DNA from: Neocallimastix lanati (nom. inval.)
Lineage: Eukaryota > Neocallimastigomycota > Neocallimastigomycetes > Neocallimastigales > Neocallimastigaceae
Direction of reading: 5' to 3'
Assembly (NCBI GenBank): GCA_016946835.1
Contig: JACVTC010000075.1
Location: 625,001 to 689,000, forward strand
Length of the DNA: 64,000 bases
Shown one piece after another: positions 31,706-46,100 of this stretch (position 1 is the first letter of the stretch; each line of letters starts with the position of its first letter). The position numbers and the translations under genes were made by a program. Under the pieces are notes generated by a model, which was given only the letters and a program-made list of their open reading frames with translations, had not been told where the DNA came from and made no database searches.

Positions 31706-34700
31706 ATCGGTAATTAATACTTCCGGAATACCATGACGTGAAAATACTCATGTTAAAAATTTTATTACATCATTTGATTCAATAGTTATGAGTGGTTCAG
31801 CTTCCACCCACTTAGTGAAATAATCAACAAGTACTATAATATATTTGTTTTTTGATTTGGTTTCTGGGAGAGGACCAATAATATCTAGACCAACTCGACG
31901 AAAAGGGAATTCTGGTATAGTAGCATGATTTTCAGTTCCTATATTTGCTGGTTGAGGTCTATTCAACTGGCACTGATGACATGTTTTAACTAGAATTTCC
32001 ACATCTTTGCTCATATTTTCCCAATAGTAATTTTTCTTCAATCTATTATAGGTTTTATGAAAACCTTCATGTCCTACGTTATGTGCAGATAATAATAGCT
32101 CAATTTTTTCTTCTTTATTGTCAATAACTTTCCTTAATTTATTGTTTTCTTTATAATATTTTACATCATCAATAATTACAATTTTTCTTTTAAGGAATTC
32201 TTTAATTGATTTGCTTAAGTTTATTTCATTATTATTTGTATCAATGGAATTCGTAATTAAAATTTTTTTGATTTTCTTTTTTATTTAATGGTAGTCGTGA
32301 AAGAGCATCGGCGACCACATTTTTCTTTCCAGGTTCATATTTGACAATGACATTTAGCATGCTCTAGGTAACAACCCACCTCATTTGTCTAGCGTTATTG
32401 GGTTCTTTGTTATTATTAAATAACCCGACTAGGGGTTTATGATCGGTAAAAAGAATAGTTTTAAAATTATTACTATTAAGATATGATTTAAATTTTTTTG
32501 TACAATAGAAAGCGGCTGTTCCTTCAATATCTGTTACGCTATAATTTAATTCATATTTCTTTAATGTACGACTAACATAAAATATAGGGTGTTCAACTCC
32601 TTCATTATCTTTTTGGATTAATACACCACCCAACCCGTCATATGATGCATCTGTTCTTATTATAAATTGTTTATCGAAATTTGGAAAACTAAGTATTGGA
32701 GCTTTTATTAAATTTTCTTTTAGTTCACGGAAAGCATTTTCTTCTGTCTGGGTCCATTGAAAATTTGTATTTTTTTTCTGTAATTTATATAATGGTTGAG
32801 CAATGCTTGAATAATTTTTAATAAACTTTCTGTAATACCCCACGGCACCCAAAAAAGAACGTAATTGAGTTAAATTAGTTGGTGATTTCATAATTTTAAT
32901 TGAATCAATTTTCTTCTGTACTGTTTTAATGCCTTCAGTAGTTAGAAGATGACCTAAGACTTGAACTTCTTTTTTCAAAAAGTGACATTTTTAGAGATTA
33001 ACTTTAAGACCATTTTCTTTGATAATATTGAAAATATCTTGGAGATTCTTTAATTGTTCTTCCAAGCTGCATGAAAAGATTACTAAATTGTCCATGTAGA
33101 CAAACATACATTTTCCTATTAAAGGTAAAAATATTCTATTCATCTCCCTTTGGAAAGTAGCGGGAGCATTACATAATCCGAATGGCATTACTTTAAAATT
33201 ATAATTTCCATAAATGGTAGTAAAACATGTTTTATCCCTATCTTCCTTTTTCATTGGAATCTGGTGGAATCCGGAAAATAGATCAAGAGTAGACAGAAAT
33301 TTTACATCATTACCTACTGAGTATATTATTTCTTCAATATATGGTAATGGGTAGGCATCCTTCTCTGTGATATCATTGAGCTTCCGATAGTCAACGCACA
33401 TTCTCCATGTACCATTATTTTTAGGTACAAGAACAACTGGAAAAGACCAAGAAGATTGAGAAGGCTCGATGAGTCCATTATCTCGGAGTTTTTGAATTTC
33501 TTCTCTTAAGATCTCCATTTTCTTTTTGTCAGCAATTCTATATTTCCTCTGCTTAATAGGTTTTTGATTTGGATTTAACTTAATTTCATGAGCTAATAGT
33601 TTCGATTTTCCCAAATCATCAGTGTTGATAGCTAGTAATTCTTTGTTGTTTTCTAGTAATTGTTTAAGGGCTTGTCTTTTGTCTTCATCTGTTCCCTCAA
33701 TGATTTCTTCTATTAATTCTTCCTTAGATTTATTCTTATTATCATTAATAAAGATCTTCTCATATTGATCTTGGGTACATAATAGATATTCTTTAGCTGC
33801 TTCATCATTTTCAATATAATTATTATTTAAGAAATTTTCATTTTCCGAATTTATTACATTATTTTTATTTATATCAATAAAATCATCATTTGTATTTAAG
33901 TTTATATTTATATTAAAGTCAAAATTTTCATTTGAGTCAATATTATTATTATTATTAGTTAAATTTTTATTTTTATCTAAATCAATATCTTCATTTGAAT
34001 TAAGAGAATTTTTATTGTTATTCGGTTTAATATTTTTGTTGAAGTTCTCATTTTTATTTATGCCATTATTTAAACCATTTTCTTTATTGAAATTATTACT
34101 TTTATTCAAATTCTTATTTTTATTTAAACTATTACTTTTGTTTAAATCATTGTTTTTATTATCACAATATAATTCCTTACTATTATTTCCTTTTAAATAA
34201 TTTTTTTCATTTACATTATCGTTGGAATTTAGATCATTAAAATCGTTATTAAATTCCTCGTAACGAAGGGTAGAAACATTTTCAATACTTCCAATTTTTT
34301 TAATATCGTCTAATTTTTGATATAATCAATTTCATATGTCTCAAAGTATCAACGCCAATTAATACATTAAATATATCATCTTTTTCAATGAGTCTGAAAA
34401 TTTCTTTAAGAGTAATATCTCCTATGGTTATTTCAATCTCGAAAAGTTTGGAGACTATGGTTTCATTATTGAATGCTTGAAGAAAAGTTTCTTTTATCTG
34501 TGATAAAGGACTTATATTTATATTTATTTCTTATTAGAAAACTTTTAGTAATCAAGTTAATGCTAGAACATGAATCTAAGTATATAATTGTATCAACTCC
34601 TTCAACTTTTCCATGAGTTTTTACTATTTTATCTTGTTTAATAGTTGATAATATATCTTCTTCGTTATAATTGGCTTCATTAATTGTAGTCATCGTTGTT

Positions 34701-35111
34701 AGCTTAAGAGATTTAGACAATTCTGTTCTTAATTTAGGATTCAAATCTAGTAATTGTCCAATTGTTATGTTGGCTAGTATCTCCTACATCATGTACTATG
34801 TCATATCGTTTTTGATCACCTATTATTTTTACTTTTTTTATTATATTATTATTACTATTATTATTGATATCATTACTTTCTTGTTTCTTTTGGCTAGGTA
34901 GTTCTATCTCTTTAGCTAATTCAATAATTTCTTTTACCCTTTGTTTTTTACTTTTTTGTTTTGTTTTCTGAATAGAAGGTTGACTAATAACAGATGGATC
35001 TAAAATTTTTAAGGATTCAGTATTCCCAAGAATATTTGAATTATAAATGTCGTTGGTATTATTATTATCCTTATTACTAAAACTAATCGTGCTATTATTA
35101 TTATAATTATC

Positions 35112-35286
<175 letters not shown>

Positions 35287-37381
35287 GCAGGAATTTTAAT
35301 AGGTTGTGGGTTTGATAATAAGTTTTCTTTAGTCGTTTTTTGATGATAAGGTGTATTATCAATTTTATTTTTTGTTTTTCTAATGGCCGCAGCAACAATT
35401 TCCTGTTCAGAAGGGTCTTGTATAGGTATGAATTATTGGTTGATGTGAATAGGTTTGATTTCTGGGAGTGTTCCTTCTCCCATTAATTAGTTTAAAGGCT
35501 TATTGTTATTATTAATATTATTGATACTAAGCTTTCCTTCTTCTTCCATTATGGCTAATTCACGATAAGAATATGGACAATCTTGTAATTTATGTCCGAA
35601 TTGATTGCATTTAAAACATTTTAATGTTTTATTATTATTATTAATATAATTGTTATTACTGACATTATTATAATTATTATTTTTAACTTGTTTATTCAAA
35701 TCCCTATCATTGTTTACATTGTTTGTGAGGAATCTTTCATTATTAATATTATCATTGCTATTACTATTATATCTCGTATTATTGAAGTTATTAATTTTAT
35801 TAAAATTATTATCATTTTTCAAATAATTATTATTGAAATTGTTCCTATTGTAACTGTCAAAATTATTAAAATTATTATTATGATAATTGTTATAAGGGTC
35901 ATATTGAGAATAGTTATTGTTTAATCCGTGATTAAATCGGTTATTGTATTCATTATTATTATAAAGATTGGAATAAGCATTATAATAATTATTACACCTT
36001 CTATTATATCTAAAATTCATATTTCCATTGTTATTAGGAATATTGAAGGATTTATTATTAGTATAAAGGATGGGATTTATGTTATTATCAAAAGTGTCAT
36101 AATAAAGATTATTGCGTAAGAAATTAAAAGGAGAGCTATTGGGCATATAATAAGGATTGTATTGAAAACTATTATTTTCATTTCCTAGAGCCATTATTAT
36201 GTTATTCGGAATGTTTGGTGCTTCAGTTGCGTTTTCGGCTAATTCAGCAATTTGGAGTGCCTCTTCAAGTGTATCTGGTTGAGCAGTAATTACTTGGGTT
36301 CTGGCAAAAGGTCTACTTGATATAGAATTACAATAATCTTTAATTGTGATAGATTCCTGGGATTCAGGGTTTAATGAATTATGTAAGTTATTATATCTCC
36401 AATTAAAATCCCTAATAGTTTCGTTTCTTCTTATTTTAAGTGCCTTTAAATTAAAGCATTTTTCTTGTTGGGTAACCTCCAGATAATCTTCAATAGCAGT
36501 TTTCATTTCGTTAATATTGGGATAAGTAACATCATCACCATCTATAGTCTTAAGGTCTTCGAGTATACCCTTAAGACGTCTCTGAACGCACTCTTTTGTT
36601 CACGTGAAAATCCTTTTTGGTTCCTCAATGTTAGCAAGTTCCATAATTCTTTGGAACTCCTCGGCCCAACTTTCTATATCCCTATCATGATTTCCTAATC
36701 TAGGAATCATACGGGAAATTTCACTGATTTTCATCTTAAAATAAATTTTTTTTTTTTTTTTTATAAATAAAAGTTATTTAATAATATAAAATTGAGAAAA
36801 AATATATATATATTTTATAAAAAAGGTTATTTAATAATATAAAATTGAATATATATAAATATATTTTTTTTATATAAAAAAAATATTTAATAATATAAAA
36901 TTGAGGAAAAAATTATTTAATAATATAAAATTGAGAAAAAAAATTTTTTTTTTTTTTTTTTTTTTTTTTGTTTATATAAAAATAATTATTTAATAATATA
37001 AAAATAAAAAATTTTATTTTTTTTAATAAAAATATTATTTAAAAATATAAAGATTGTGTAGATTGTGTAACAATATCTTATGCCACACAAAATATTTTTA
37101 TGAGAAAACTAATAAAAAAAAATTTTTTTTTTTTTTTTTTTTTTTTTATAAAAAATATAAACGAAAGATTTAATCAAAAAGTAAATTTAAAATAAGTTTC
37201 CTCTGAAACTTTTACAAAAGTAATAAAAATAATAAATTTAAGTTTCCTCTGAAACTTCTTTAAAAAAGTAAAATCTTTGTTTCCTCTGAAACAAAATATA
37301 AAAAAAATCTATTATTTATAATATTAATTTATGTGTTTATTTCATATTTTTGTGTGTGCGCCCGGATTCTCCACCAATTTC

Positions 37382-38085
37382 TGATATGGGCACAGATCAC
37401 ACACAATATTTTAAAAACACAATATTAAATATTATAAATAAATTTTTATTAGTTTAAAAGTATTTTATAAATTTTTATTTTATTTTATTGTCGTCCTTTT
37501 TCAAAAGAAAGAAAATTTCTTCCTTTTATAGTTTTTTACATGAATCTTGAATTGAACATTAACATATACATTTATTTATATTATTCTATTATGAGTGTTA
37601 TTTTAATATTAATATATTTTAAAATTAACCTATTCTAAAGTATCTATTTTAAAATATAGTTGTATAATTATTAATGATTTATTTATATTTAAAATTTTAA
37701 CTATCTATTCTAATAATGTTTTAATTTATCAATTAATATATAATTTAATATTCTTGTAAATTATTAATATTATATTCTCATAAAGTTTATTATTGTAAAA
37801 AGAATACAGAAAATAATAATCTATTTTAGAGAAAACAATAAATATAATAGTTAGTATTGTCAATCGATTTAATTTTATACAGAATTAAATATTTCTGTAT
37901 TTATTTTATTAAAAACAATTTATAGATAATTATTTTTATTATAAATAATTTTATTATAAATAATTTTTTTTTTATTATAACTATTTTAATTTTAAATAAT
38001 TTCATTATTATAAACATTTTATATTTTTTTCTTTTTATCATTTTTATATATGCTTATTTGAAGTAAATAAGCTAGTTCCGGATCA
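37382..38085 (-). repeat. LTR of gypsy relic 3
   Basis: It begins TGATATGGGC and ends TTCCGGATCA, with imperfect inverted ends. A primer-binding-like site, CGCCCGGATTCTCCACCA on the + strand, lies 5 bp inside the element. The outer end meets the ATTA motif shared by the LTR chain. Confidence 0.7.
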
Positions 38086-38088
38086 ATT

Positions 38089-38944
38089 TGTAATAATTCT
38101 ATTAATAACTAACTCAAAATAGAATTATTAACTACAACTTAACGACTAATTCATTAAGTTGAAAAAATAAAATAAAATAAATTTTTTTTACCTTTAGAGT
38201 TTATTATAAAATTAATTATAATAATAACACAAAAAGTAAAAGAAGAATTGTTTGTATAAATTTGATTTTAAAAATATGTTTTTGAATAAAATATTTTTAT
38301 TAATTTATTAAAGTTAAAAATATAAAATTGTTACTATTATAACTATGTTTTTTATAATAATAACTCTTGATTTCTCAAAGAGAACTCAAGAGCCTTATTT
38401 ATATTTTTTTATGAAAATAAGGTTAAATAAGAAAGGGTTTTCTAATCTTATCAAATCTTTTATCTAGGAAAAGATTAGATAGAAAAACCTAGTTAAGTTT
38501 TCGATCGATATTCTATCCATATCGATCATCGCATTAATTAAGTAAAACCGATTACTTCTAAAAAGTAATTGGAAAAAATCTTAATTAACCGATTTTCCAA
38601 TCTAATCTAATGATCGAAAATAAAAGAATAAAATAATAAAAGATATTTCGATCATATAATTTATCCTTATATTAAAAATATAAAATTAAATAGTTAATAA
38701 AATACAGAATACATTATAAAATACAGAATACAATACAATACAGAATACATTAGTTACAGTAGAGAATTTAACATATTGTAAATATATTATTTAAAATTAA
38801 ATAAATAAATTTTGTTAAAATTAATGAATATTTAAAATTAAATAGATTTAATAAATATTATATTTAATTAAATAAAGTTATAGTTATAATAACTTAACTA
38901 AGAAAATATAATTATTTGTTAACAAATAATTATAGATTCTTACA
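38089..38944. mobile_element. Solo LTR, TGTAA..TTACA family
   Basis: It begins TGTAATAATTC and ends GATTCTTACA, flanked by a 5-bp duplication CAATT at 38084-38088 and 38945-38949. It is inserted within the junction between the LTR of gypsy relic 3 and the next LTR. No internal coding part is present. Confidence 0.65.
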
Positions 38945-38950
38945 CAATTA

Positions 38951-40264
38951 TGATACGAATAAATTTTATATTGTATCGGGTGGTTCGTGAATGCAAGTTT
39001 TATTATAAAATTATATATTCTAATAAAAGAATTATAATAATTATCACACAAAAAGATAAAAGAATATTTGTTGTCGTTTTGTTTTATTAAAATATATAAA
39101 TATATTTTTTTTTACATTAATTATTTTTAAATACTTATTAGTTATTTTAATCTATTCCCTTGAATAATTAAACCTTAACTTTAATAAGTATTTATTTTAA
39201 ATTTAACTAAAATAATTATTTTCTAAGTATTCCTAACTTAGATTTATAAATTCCTAATTCTAATCTAATTAAACTACGTCTGTCTAAAAAAAATCATTTT
39301 TCTTTCATATTTATATATTTATTTTTATTAAATCCTATTGGTTCAATTTATATATTATTTTTACTATCTTTACTAATATTTTTTTTATTTATTTTAAATT
39401 TTGTTATTTTATATGAAGTTTTATTAATGAGAGTTATTTATGATAAATATGAATATGTTATTAGCTATGTTCTACATAATGAAATTTACATCTATTTATA
39501 CTAAAAATGTGGCTTGTTCTAGATTACTTTTAATTAATTACATTATATTACGTTTATATTAAAATTTATATTATTATTATTCTAGATTCATTTAATATAT
39601 AAATTCACATATTGTAACATTCCCCCTTAAACCTAGTTATTCTATAATGAATAAATTGGTTTACTGGTGAATATGTGAATATAAAGTTTTTCTAGTATAT
39701 AATATTAACTTGATATTATTAAGCTATTAATTATTTCTATTCTAAAATAATCCTTTAATTTTACATGAATAAAATATTTTTACATTTTATTAATTTCTTT
39801 AATTCAATTTAAATATTGTTAAAATAATTTCTTAATTATATTTGTAATCAAATAATTTCCCCCTAAAACTAAGTATTTAATATTATTACACCATTAATAT
39901 TAGATGTTTCTAAAACATCTCTTACAATATATGGTTTATATATTACCATTTGTATGATGGAAATCTTTCTCTTGAAGGATGATATTATACCATCTCAATT
40001 TGTGTGAATATCTCTTATATATTGGGTTTTACATTACTTTCAATTTTAATCCGTTTTATAGATTAGCTCTAATTTTTATATTATTTTCACTTTGTAGTTT
40101 CGAGATTCATATTAGATGAGTTTTGTAAAAACTTCATCGAATTAAGTTTTGTTACATTAAAGTAACTTGCAATCATTATATAAATTATTATTAACCTGTT
40201 AAATTTTTTTTTTTTTTTTTTTTTAGATATAAATTTATTATAGTGGTATTTTCGTACCGTATCA
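38951..40264. mobile_element. Solo LTR or LTR-derived unit, TGATACG..CGTATCA
   Basis: It begins TGATACGAATAA and ends GTACCGTATCA, bounded by AATTA on both sides once the two inserted solo LTRs are discounted. At 1.3 kb it is longer than the related units at 41130-41615 and 55458-55994, so it may include other inserted or internal remnant sequence. No coding part is recognisable. Confidence 0.55.
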
Positions 40265-40267
40265 AAT

Positions 40268-41122
40268 TGTAAGAAACTCTAATAAAAAGAAATTTTTTAT
40301 AAGAGTTTATTTTTTATATTGATTGAGTTTATTATTAAAAAAAAAATAAAGAAAAATACTTATATTTAAATAGACGAAAATTAGAAAAAGTAGAAGACTC
40401 GTATATAAAAATAAGTTTTTAAAACACAAAATTTTATTAAAAAAAAATTTAAACTTTAAATTTTAGGTTATTATTATTTTTAATATTTATCTTTATTAAT
40501 ATTTTTAATAATAATAACTCTTAATTTCTGAAAAAACAGAAATCAATCGTTATTTTATACTTTTTTATTTATTAATTAATCTTATTTTATATTTATTTAT
40601 TATTATTATTTTTTTTATCATGTGTCTGTTTAATTAATTAATTATTATTATTATTTTTTCATGTGTTTATTTAATTAATAATTATTTAATATAATATATT
40701 AATTATTTCTTAATTAAGCTATTGTTTGCTAGTCAGCTATTGTATCTTCAGGAAAAGACTAGCAGAAAAACCTGAAGATTTTCTTAATTGTATTAAATTA
40801 GAACGAATTATTTCAAAGAAATTTATTATTTAATTTAATTTAATTATTATTTAATATTATTGTGAAAATAATTTTAGAATATTAAATATTAATTTTAATT
40901 TATTTATTATTTAATATTATTGTGGAAATTATTTAGAAGAATTTTAAATTTTAAACATAATTGTATTTGTGAAAATTCTATTATTATTTTTTAATATTTA
41001 ATATTATTATATTTACGTATTTTAATTTTTTAATTAATAAAATTTATATTTAGATTAATTTGTAATTAATAAAATTTATATTTAGACTAAGAAATATAGA
41101 AAATATTTCTATATTTCTTACA
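40268..41122. mobile_element. Solo LTR, TGTAAGAA..TTCTTACA family
   Basis: It begins TGTAAGAAACTC and ends ATTTCTTACA (perfect 8-bp inverted ends), flanked by a 5-bp duplication CAAAT at 40263-40267 and 41123-41127. It shares internal blocks with the unit at 38089-38944 (AATAATAACTCTTGATTTCT versus AATAATAACTCTTAATTTCT). It lies in the AATTA junction between two TGATACG-type LTRs. Confidence 0.7.
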
Positions 41123-41129
41123 CAAATTA

Positions 41130-41615
41130 TGATACGATATTTTTTTTATGTATCTAAATTAATATTTATTTATGGGCAATGACAATAAGGAATTATGACA
41201 AAATAATATATTCTAATATTAAATAGAAATAACACATACAATAATACAAAATAAAGTAATAAATATATCTTTTTAATGTACTCTTTATTTATTATTAATT
41301 ATTAATTATTACATCAATTATTATTATTACTACTCTTTTATATAAATATTATAATTAATTATCTCAAATATATATAATATCTCTTTTAACTATACTAAAA
41401 TAAAATATAAAAATAGCTATTTATGTGAATTAATTTATCATAAGTATATACTTATAAATAAAAGAATTCTCCGTTTAATAATTATTATTATAAAATTATA
41501 TATTGTTATAAAATTATATATATTATTATAAAATTATTATTGACCAATAATATTTAAGTATTTCTTTAACCTAAAGAATCTACCTAAATACCATTTTTAT
41601 AGTGGTCACGTATCA
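41130..41615. mobile_element. Solo LTR, TGATACG..CGTATCA family
   Basis: It begins TGATACGATA, ends GGTCACGTATCA, and is 486 bp long. It shares landmarks with the unit next to the tRNA (55458-55994): an AAAATAATATATTCTAATA block about 85-100 bp in, and a CTACCTAAATA block near the end. The ATTA motif follows. Confidence 0.65.
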
Positions 41616-41619
41616 ATTA

Positions 41620-43137
41620 TGATACGGGCTGGGGTTGAAACACTAAGATATTCAAAACAAAAAAAAATAAATATTAAAACATAACTATAAAAATAAGTTT
41701 GGAAACAAGAAAAAAAAATTAAATTTTAAAATATTCTTTATTTAAATTTAAAATTAAAATTATTTGTTCCAAGTATTAAAAAGAAAGAAATTTATTCTTC
41801 TTTTTATACTTTTATTTTAATACATTTTATTTATTATTAATATATTCTTTATAAAAAAAACTATTATAACTATTTTATTTTAATTTTTAACTATTATTTT
41901 AAATTATTTTTTAAAAAAAAAAATAACATTTATTAAATTAAAATATAAAAAATTAATTTGGAGCTTGTATCACGAAGGGCATTCCGGGCGGTAGCTTCTT
42001 CTTGATATTGTTATTCAGAGAGAGAATTATACAGAATTGATATTTTCTATATTTTAGATCATTTTTATTATTGGAATTCTTCTGTATTTTAGTTCATTTT
42101 TATTTTAATAAAGATTTAATTTATTTTTAATTTTTGTTTTATTTTTAGTTTATTTCAAAGGTTTTAGAAAATATTATACAGAAACTTATAATTCTGTATT
42201 TTACATCAAATATTTATTGAAATAGGTTTTTATTATTCTTAATATAAAAATAAAAATTAGTAATGATTTAAATATTATATAATTTTTAATAAGAATATTT
42301 AGTAATAATTTTTATTATATTTAATATTAATAAAATATTTAATAATTATTTTTATTAGATTTGATATTAATAAAAGATTTTAATAAGAATATTTAATAAT
42401 AATTTTTATTATATTTAATATTAATAAAAGAATTTTATAAGAATATTTAATAATAATTTTTATTATAAAAGATTTTAATAAGAAGATTTAATAATAATTT
42501 TTATTATATTTGATATTAATAAAAGATTTTAATAAGAATATTTAATAATAATTTTTTATTAGATTTGATATTAATAAAAGAATTTTATAAGAATATTTAA
42601 TAATAATTTTTATTATAAAAGATTTTAATAAGAATATTTAATAATAATTTTTATTATATTTAATATTAATAAAAGAATATTTAATAAGAATATTTAATAA
42701 TAATTTTTATTATAAAAGATTTTAATAAGAATATTTAATAATAATTTTTATTATATTTAATATTAATAAAAGAATATTTAATAAGAATATTTAATAATAA
42801 TTTTTATTAGATTTGATATTAATAAAAGAATTTTATAAGAATATTTAATAATAATTTTTATTAGATTTGATATTAATAAAAGAATATTTAATAAGAATAT
42901 TTAATAATAATTTTTATTATATTTAATATTAATAAAAGATTTTATAAGAATATTTAATAATAATTTTTATTATATTTAATATTAATAAAAGAATTTTATA
43001 AGAATATTTAATAATAATTTTTATTATATTTGATATTAATAAAAGATTTTAATAAGAATATTTAATAATAATTTTATTTTATTATTATTAAGAGTATTTA
43101 ATAGGAAATACAAGGTATTTAGTGACACCCCGTATCA
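41620..43137 (-). repeat. 3' LTR of the near-complete gypsy element
   Basis: It starts TGATACGGGCTGGGG and ends GACACCCCGTATCA. From about 42250 to 43080 it consists of diverged tandem copies of a roughly 55-bp unit (around AAGAATATTTAATAATAATT). A purine-rich stretch beside its inner edge (43138-43155 on +, reading GGGGAGATTA on -) is the likely polypurine tract. Confidence 0.9.
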
Positions 43138-43149
43138 TAATCTCCCCGC

Positions 43150-46100
43150 TTAAGATGAGACTTCGTCCCCTGAAGTCTGATTATACCAAGTATAATAATG
43201 AACAAGATTTTTCTGGTGTACATTTCTGTCAGCTATTTCACCAGTGTAAATATCACAAATACAAGCGGTATTATAATTCATTTGAACAATTCTAAAAGGA
43301 CCAGTGTAAAAGGGGTCTAACTTTCTTCTTGAGAAATTTCTAACTAAAACTAAGTCCCCTGGTTCAAAAACAGTATTCATAGATTTTTGTTGTTTTCTTC
43401 TATTTTCCCATAATTTATTAGCATTATCAATATTAGCAGTGGCTTCCATAATCCATTTATGATGAGTTGTAAATTTTCTAATTAAATATTCATCAAAGGT
43501 TTCATTTATATTTCTATCATTATATGCAATTGTTAATTCGAATGGTTGTAGATCAGTTCTACCATATAAGAGTTCAAAACTAGAAAATTTTGTAACTTCA
43601 CTTTTGCTAGTTCTTAAGGCCCATAAAGCAACTGGAAGAATTTCATCCCAATTCTTTTCTGTTCCTCCAAGTAGTCTAATATATTTTATAATTTCTCTAT
43701 TTCTATTTTCAACTTGGCCATTACTTTCAGGATGGTAAGTACTGATGTAATGAACATAAACATTATATAAATCTAAAAATCCTTTTGTAGCATTGGAAGT
43801 AAATTGCGGACCATTATCAGTGATTAAAATTTCAGGAATGCCATGTCGAGAAAATACATTAGTAAGAAACTTAATAACGTCTTTAGATTCAATTGTAGGA
43901 AATGGTTCGGCTTCTACCCATTTTGTAAAATAATCAACTAAAACAATTATGTATTTATTATTTGATTTAGTGATAGGTAAGGGTCCTATAATGTCTAAAC
44001 CAACTCGAGTAAAGGGTAAACCTGGTTTAGTAGCAAATGATTCAGTACCTCTATTAATTGGTTGTGGTCTGTTCATTTGACAATCATGGCAAGTTTTAAC
44101 AAGTAATTCTACATCTTTGGACATGTTTTCCCAATAATATTTCCTTTTAAGTCTATCGTATGTTTTATAATAGCCTTCATGTCCAACACTATGCGCAGCT
44201 AATAATAGTTCTATTTTCTCTTCTTTGTTTTCGACAAATTTACGAATATTTTCTCCGTCTTTAAAATATTTAATATTATCTATAATAATTATTTTCTTTT
44301 TCAAATATTCTTTAATAGCAATACTATTATTTAATTCTTCAACTTCAGTATTATTACTGTCATCATTAGTTGTAACAAAAATTATTTCATTTTCATTAAA
44401 ATTATTTTCAATAGAATCTTTATTTAAAATATAATAATTTTCCAAATTATTATTATCTTTACTTTTATTTAAATTAATATTATTTTCATTATAGTTATCA
44501 TTAATTTTAGAATTACATATATTAAGATTTTTATTATAAGAATTTTCAGAAATATTAATTAAAGGATTTTTATCAAAATTATTTTCATAAAAATTTTTAA
44601 TACAATTTTTATTAATATTGTTATAATTAAGTTTTTCAGAAAAATTTTTAATATTATTTTGATTAAGGTTACAAAATTCCTTTGAAAATTTTTTAATATC
44701 GTTACTACTATTATTACAATTATTATCAAAATTTTCTAAATAAAAATTTTTGTCATTATTATTATTATTATTATTATTAAATTTTTCATAATAACTATTA
44801 ACACTGGAATTATTTAAATTTTTAAAAATATAATTATTATTATTATTATTATTATTTAATTTATTTAAAGAATTAATTATATTATTATCTAAATTATTTT
44901 TATTAAAATTAACGTAATTATTTTCTTCAGAAATATTATTTAAAGGATAATCATTTTTATTTGTATTATTCATTCTATTTATATTTTCAATAGAATCGTA
45001 ATTAATATTTTCATTATTATTCAAATGAATAAACAAAGTATTATTTTTAATTTCTTTATTAATATTTTTAGAGTCAGGAATTAATCGAGAAAGTGCATCA
45101 GCAATAACATTTTTCTTTCCTTGTTCATATTTAACTACAATTTTTAACATACTAAAAGTTATAACCCATCTAGCTTGACGAGCATTATTTGGTTCTTTAT
45201 TATTAAATAAGCCTATTAAAGGTTTATGATCAGTATATAAGATAGTATCATATTTATTACCACTAAAATATGGTTTAAATTTTAAACAACAATAGTAAGC
45301 AGCTGTGCCTTCTAAATCAGTAATACTATAATTTATTTCAGTAGGTTTTAAAGATCTACTAATGTATTGAATTGGGTGTTCGATGTTATCTTTATCTTTC
45401 TGCATTAATACACCACCTATTCCATCTAATGAAGCATCCGTTCTAATTAAAAATTGTTTATCATAATCTGGATATTTAAGAATAGGAGCTTCAATAAGTT
45501 TTTCCTTAAGAATTTTAAATCTTTCTTCAGTTATATCATCCCAGATATATTTTATATTTTTCTTTAATAGTTTAAATAATGGTTGAGCAATTATAGCAAA
45601 ATCTTTAATAAATTTTCTATAATATCCAATTGCACCTAAGAAAGATCTTAATTGAGTAATATTTTTAGGTGATTCCCATTTGGATATTACATCTACCTTT
45701 TTGGGTACTGGCTTTATACCTTCTGTGGATAAAATATGGCCTAATACTTCAACTTCTTGTTTAATAAAATGGCATTTTGATAAATTAGCCTTTAGACCAT
45801 TTTCTTTAATAATATCAAAAACTTTTTGTAGATCCAATATGTGTTGTTCTAAGGTATCAGAAAATATTACTAAATCATCCATATAAATGAACATACATTT
45901 ACCAATTAAAGGCAAGAATATTCTGTTCATTTCACGTTGGAAAGTTGCAGGAGCATTACAAAGTCCGAATGGCATAACTTTGTAATTATAATTTCCAAAC
46001 ATTGTTGTAAAGCAAGTTTTATCTCTGTCTTCTTTTTCCATAGGAATCTGATGGAAACCAGAAAATAAGTCAAGCGTTGTTAAGTACTTAACTTTATTGC

